Below, in pieces: positions 6,318 through 8,171 of a stretch of 8,171 bases of DNA. The position numbers and the translations under genes are program-made. Source of the stretch: JBOHHR01 sp050740975 (GTDB lineage: Bacteria; Pseudomonadota; Gammaproteobacteria; JBOHHR01); contig JBOIEE010000023.1 in assembly GCA_050740975.1 (NCBI GenBank), forward strand, positions 1 to 8,171. The letters are read 5' to 3'. Within the stretch, counting starts at the first letter, position 1. Every line of letters begins with the position of its first letter. The notes beneath the pieces were generated by a model. It was not told where the DNA came from and searched no databases. It was given only the letters and a program-made list of their open reading frames with translations.

Positions 6318-7352
6318 TTAGCCGGAAGTACCTTGCGATACGTCTAGGGGGCTGCGCACCCCCTTGCCGCCGCGGTTCAGCACATGGGTGTAAATCATCG
6401 TCGTGCTCACGTCTGTGTGTCCCAAGAGTTCTTGTACAGTTCTGATGTCGTAGCCGCCCTCGAGCAAATGGGTGGCGAAGGAATACCGGAAGCTGTGACA
6501 GCTTCCGGGCTTGGTAAGCCCGGCGGCGCGCACCGCCTCTTTGACCGCCCGCTGCAGCACCGTGGGATCCAGGTGATGCCGGCGCTCGATGCCGCTTTGC
6601 GGATCGATGGAACGCTTGGAGGCCGGGAAGACGTACTGCCAGCACCACTCGCGGTTAGCGTGCGGCTATTTGCGCTCCAAGGCATAAGGGAGATAGACCG
6701 CGCCGAAGCCTTCGGCGAGGTCTTTTTGGTGTAGTGCCTTCACCTTCTCCAGATGCAGGCGCAAAGGCTCGATGAGCCGATCGGGGAGCATCGTTACCCG
6801 GTCCTTCGCACCCTTGCCCTCGCGCACTAGGATCTGGTGCTGGCAAAAGTCGATGTCCTTGACGCGAAGCCGCAAGCACTCCATGAGCCTCAAACCTGCC
6901 CCATAGAGAAGACCCGCCATCAGCCAACGGGTGCCCTCAAGCCGGTTTAAGATGGCTTGCGCTTCTTCGCAGGTGAAGACAACCGGCAATCTCGCCGGCC
7001 GCTTGGCGTGCTCTACGTTCTCAAGCCAGCCAAGCTCCTGGCCGAGCACCGAGCGGTAGAGGAACACGATGGCATTGAGTGCTTGGTTTTGTGTCGAGGA
7101 GGCCACCTTGCCCTGAACAGCCAGGTGGGTGAGGAATTGCTCGACCTCAGGTGCGCTCATCTCCCGCGGATGACGCTTGCCATGAAAGAGAATAAAGCGT
7201 CTCACCCATTGGATATACGTTTGTTCGGTACGCAGGCTGTAATGCTTGCGGCGGATCGCGTGGCGCACCTCATCGAGCAGGCGCGGTTTTGTTGACGGAT
7301 CGAGGATCGGAGTGGGCTGTGCGCCGCCTTTCCAGTTGAGAAGGATTCCCAT
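6318..7352 (-). pseudogene. intI: Integron integrase intI interrupted by an in-frame TAG
   Basis: This is a tyrosine recombinase of the integron integrase family, which inserts and excises gene cassettes at attI and attC. The frame holds 345 codons. The ATG at 7352 is preceded by GAGGT about 9 nt away. The N-terminal SAM-like domain spans roughly residues 20-105. The catalytic domain has R155 in G-A-G-L-R-L-M-E-C-L-R-L-R-V-K-D and K180. The integron-specific insertion (A-L-E-R-K, then P-H-A-N-R-E-W-C-W-Q-Y-V-F-P) identifies it. Codon 229, inside that insertion, is TAG (6666-6668) where the family has tyrosine. Beyond it the same frame continues with H286, R289, H312 and nucleophile Y321, ending T-H-V-L-N-R-G-G-K-G-V-R-S-P-L-D. 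The 228-residue product lacks those four residues and should be inactive without read-through. Confidence 0.9.
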
Positions 7353-7414
7353 GTTGTTTATACCTCATTGAAGCATCGAGTGTTTTTATCAATCCCTCCC
7401 CAACACGCCGTAAA

Positions 7415-7444
7415 ATAATACGGTCACTCCCCTGTATCGATCAA
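7415..7444 (-). promoter_or_regulatory. Candidate intI promoter (Pint)
   Basis: On the - strand, TTGATC (7439-7444) and TATTAT (7415-7420) are spaced by 18 nt. They match the sigma70 -35 and -10 hexamers at 4 of 6 and 5 of 6 positions. Transcription would start near 7408, giving a leader of about 55 nt before the intI ATG at 7352. The -35 lies inside the LexA-like box, the arrangement expected for SOS repression of an integrase gene. Confidence 0.5.
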
Positions 7445-7447
7445 CAA
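7432..7447. promoter_or_regulatory. LexA-like operator over the intI promoter
   Basis: The sequence is CTGT, 8 nt, ACAA, one base off the gammaproteobacterial LexA consensus CTGT-N8-ACAG. It covers the proposed intI -35. SOS control of integron integrases through such a box is established for class 1 and Vibrio integrons. Its use here is inferred from the match and the position. Confidence 0.45.
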
Positions 7448-7594
7448 ATTTCGATCTCTGCAGCCTATCACACCGAGAGATAATCGCAGAAGATACTTGT
7501 AACGCACTGATCCTCGTAGTATCTTTGCCGTTGTAACCGGCCGCCTGCCGTAATATAAGACGGCGGATCGGCCGTCTATTTGATGTTGTTAGAT
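7445..7594 (+). other. attI: Probable attI recombination region with core GTTAGAT
   Basis: This is the non-coding stretch between intI and the first cassette, where integrons carry their primary attachment site. The core GTTAGAT at 7588-7594 fits the GTTRRRY recombination consensus, with exchange expected between G7588 and T7589. Upstream are TTGTAAC repeated at 7497-7503 and 7531-7537, possible accessory integrase sites, and an inverted repeat AAGATACT/AGTATCTT at 7490-7497 and 7518-7525. attI sites vary strongly between integrons, so the left boundary is a guess. The core and the position relative to intI are the support. Confidence 0.7.
7531..7559 (+). promoter_or_regulatory. Candidate cassette promoter (Pc)
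   Basis: TTGTAA (7531-7536) and TATAAG (7554-7559) are separated by 17 nt. They match the sigma70 consensus at 4 of 6 and 5 of 6 positions. Transcription from about 7566 rightwards would read the first cassette with a leader of about 27 nt. Cassettes usually lack their own promoters and depend on such a common promoter in or near attI. Confidence 0.5.
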
Positions 7595-8156
7595 GTCACA
7601 AACCATGACAACAGAGCAGCTTCTCGCCGTCATTTCAACGTTCACCTCGGTCGCAGCAATCGCCATTGCTGTGTTCGCAGTGGTGTTGCAAAAGCGACAA
7701 AGCGACCTGAATTTGCATGTAACCATCTTGAGAGATTTCGTTCGCGAGTTCTTTCACGACACAGACCTACGTCACCTTAGATTCGCCGCTTCTCAGTACG
7801 GCCTTCAACGCTCCATCGGCTCCAAGCCACCAGGTGAGGTCTTCGACCTCTTCGACTTCTTCGACACTCTGGCCATTTACCACAACAAGAAAGCTATCGA
7901 CGGTGAAATGGCGTGGACAACCTTCTACTACTGGGTTTCTCACTACTTTCATGCGTTCTCAGAGGAGTTGCGGCAATTCCACAAGGAGAGCGGGCTCGAC
8001 ATGTATCGAAACCTCGAAACCATGATGCAGGCATGGCCTCTCATGGGAGAGAAGTTGAAGCGAATCCCTGCCAAGCACTCCATCAGTTCAGTTCAGCTAA
8101 AGCAGTTCTTCGAGGATGAGATTGCGGCCTGCAAGGATCGAGCGAGTGCCATCTAA
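7593..8156 (+). CDS. First integron cassette gene: membrane-anchored protein of unknown function
   Basis: This encodes 187 residues that I do not recognise with certainty. One hydrophobic segment, about residues 10-32, is followed by QKRQ, so the rest probably faces the cytoplasm. The soluble part is helical and rich in aromatic residues, with F-D-L-F-D-F-F-D at 84-91 and F-Y-Y-W-V-S-H-Y-F-H at 111-120. The layout of one N-terminal membrane helix plus an aromatic helical domain recalls DUF4760-type proteins; this is a loose resemblance. The ATG overlaps the GTTAGAT core and the TAA stop lies in the attC half-site, as in compact cassettes. No Shine-Dalgarno precedes it; the ATG at 7605 is an alternative start. 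G+C is about 51 percent (7621-8100), below the atp genes, consistent with acquired DNA. Confidence 0.8.
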   Translation: MSQTMTTEQLLAVISTFTSVAAIAIAVFAVVLQKRQSDLNLHVTILRDFVREFFHDTDLRHLRFAASQYGLQRSIGSKPPGEVFDLFDFFDTLAIYHNKKAIDGEMAWTTFYYWVSHYFHAFSEELRQFHKESGLDMYRNLETMMQAWPLMGEKLKRIPAKHSISSVQLKQFFEDEIAACKDRASAI

Positions 8157-8171
8157 CTATCGCTTCCAGCC
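8151..8171 (+). other. attC: Left end of an attC recombination site (truncated by window)
   Basis: ATCTAAC at 8151-8157 fits the RYYYAAC outer half-site (R'') of attC. It is the exact reverse complement of the GTTAGAT at the cassette start, as expected when both come from one excised circular cassette. It contains the TAA stop of the cassette gene. The rest of the site, including the inner arms and the opposite GTTRRRY, lies beyond position 8171. Confidence 0.75.

Noticed and set aside
6255..6320. Possible attC site on the - strand just after intI (GTTAGGATG near 6262-6254)
   Set aside because: The 7-mer GTTAGGA breaks the GTTRRRY consensus at its last base, the facing sequence at the intI stop is not RYYYAAC, and the inner arms do not pair.
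6666..6668. Reassignment of TAG to an amino acid in this organism
   Set aside because: atpF, atpA, atpD and atpC all end in TAG at the expected C-terminus, so general reading of TAG as sense is unlikely. Site-specific or partial read-through remains open.
6318..6734. + strand frame opposite the end of intI (6384-6734), and a separate short gene 6318-6560 on the - strand
   Set aside because: The + frame is antisense to the integrase reading frame. The - strand piece is the C-terminal part of intI after the TAG, starting at an arbitrary GTG, not an independent gene.
7580..7780. 66-codon + strand frame starting at TTG/ATG before the cassette gene
   Set aside because: It has no ribosome site and overlaps the larger cassette gene in another frame. 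A short translated leader like that of attI1 is conceivable but unsupported.

Overview
The window looks like a chromosomal segment of a gammaproteobacterium. Its ATP synthase proteins match the Escherichia coli subunits in order (atpF-H-A-G-D-C), length and motif positions. DNA is GC-rich: hand counts of sampled atpA lines give roughly 65 to 75 percent G+C. The genus cannot be read from the sequence. A stand-alone Uma2-type gene plus a chromosomal integron would fit an environmental lineage such as the Chromatiales, but that is only a guess.

Layout. Positions 1-5344 hold the distal part of an F-type ATP synthase operon on the + strand: the tail of atpF, then atpH, atpA, atpG, atpD and atpC. 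Two spacers are unusually long for this operon. The 186-nt atpH-atpA spacer carries four consecutive near-perfect hairpins (661-802). The 234-nt atpD-atpC spacer carries another four (4742-4807). Together they bracket exactly atpA-atpG-atpD. A Uma2-family putative nuclease gene follows convergently (5408-6001, - strand), with its own promoter and a strong ribosome binding site. After it comes a 316-nt non-coding stretch rich in palindromes.

From 6318 to the end lies the head of a chromosomal integron in the standard layout. The integron integrase gene intI is on the - strand (6318-7352). A 240-nt divergent control and recombination region follows (7353-7592), then the first gene cassette on the + strand (7593-8156). 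The cassette begins at a GTTAGAT core (7588-7594) and ends at the exactly complementary ATCTAAC (8151-8157), which opens an attC site cut by the window edge. Its protein is an unrecognised 187-residue, single-membrane-segment protein.

The main surprise is that intI is broken by one in-frame TAG at codon 229, inside the integron-specific insertion. This removes the downstream active-site residues, including the catalytic tyrosine, although the reading frame continues intact to the normal C-terminus. Four of the ATP synthase genes here end in TAG, so reassignment of TAG to an amino acid is unlikely. The integron therefore looks immobilised unless rescued by another integrase, read-through, or a sequencing correction. 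Its control region still shows a LexA-like box over the intI promoter and a related 17-nt element at the -10 of each divergent promoter.
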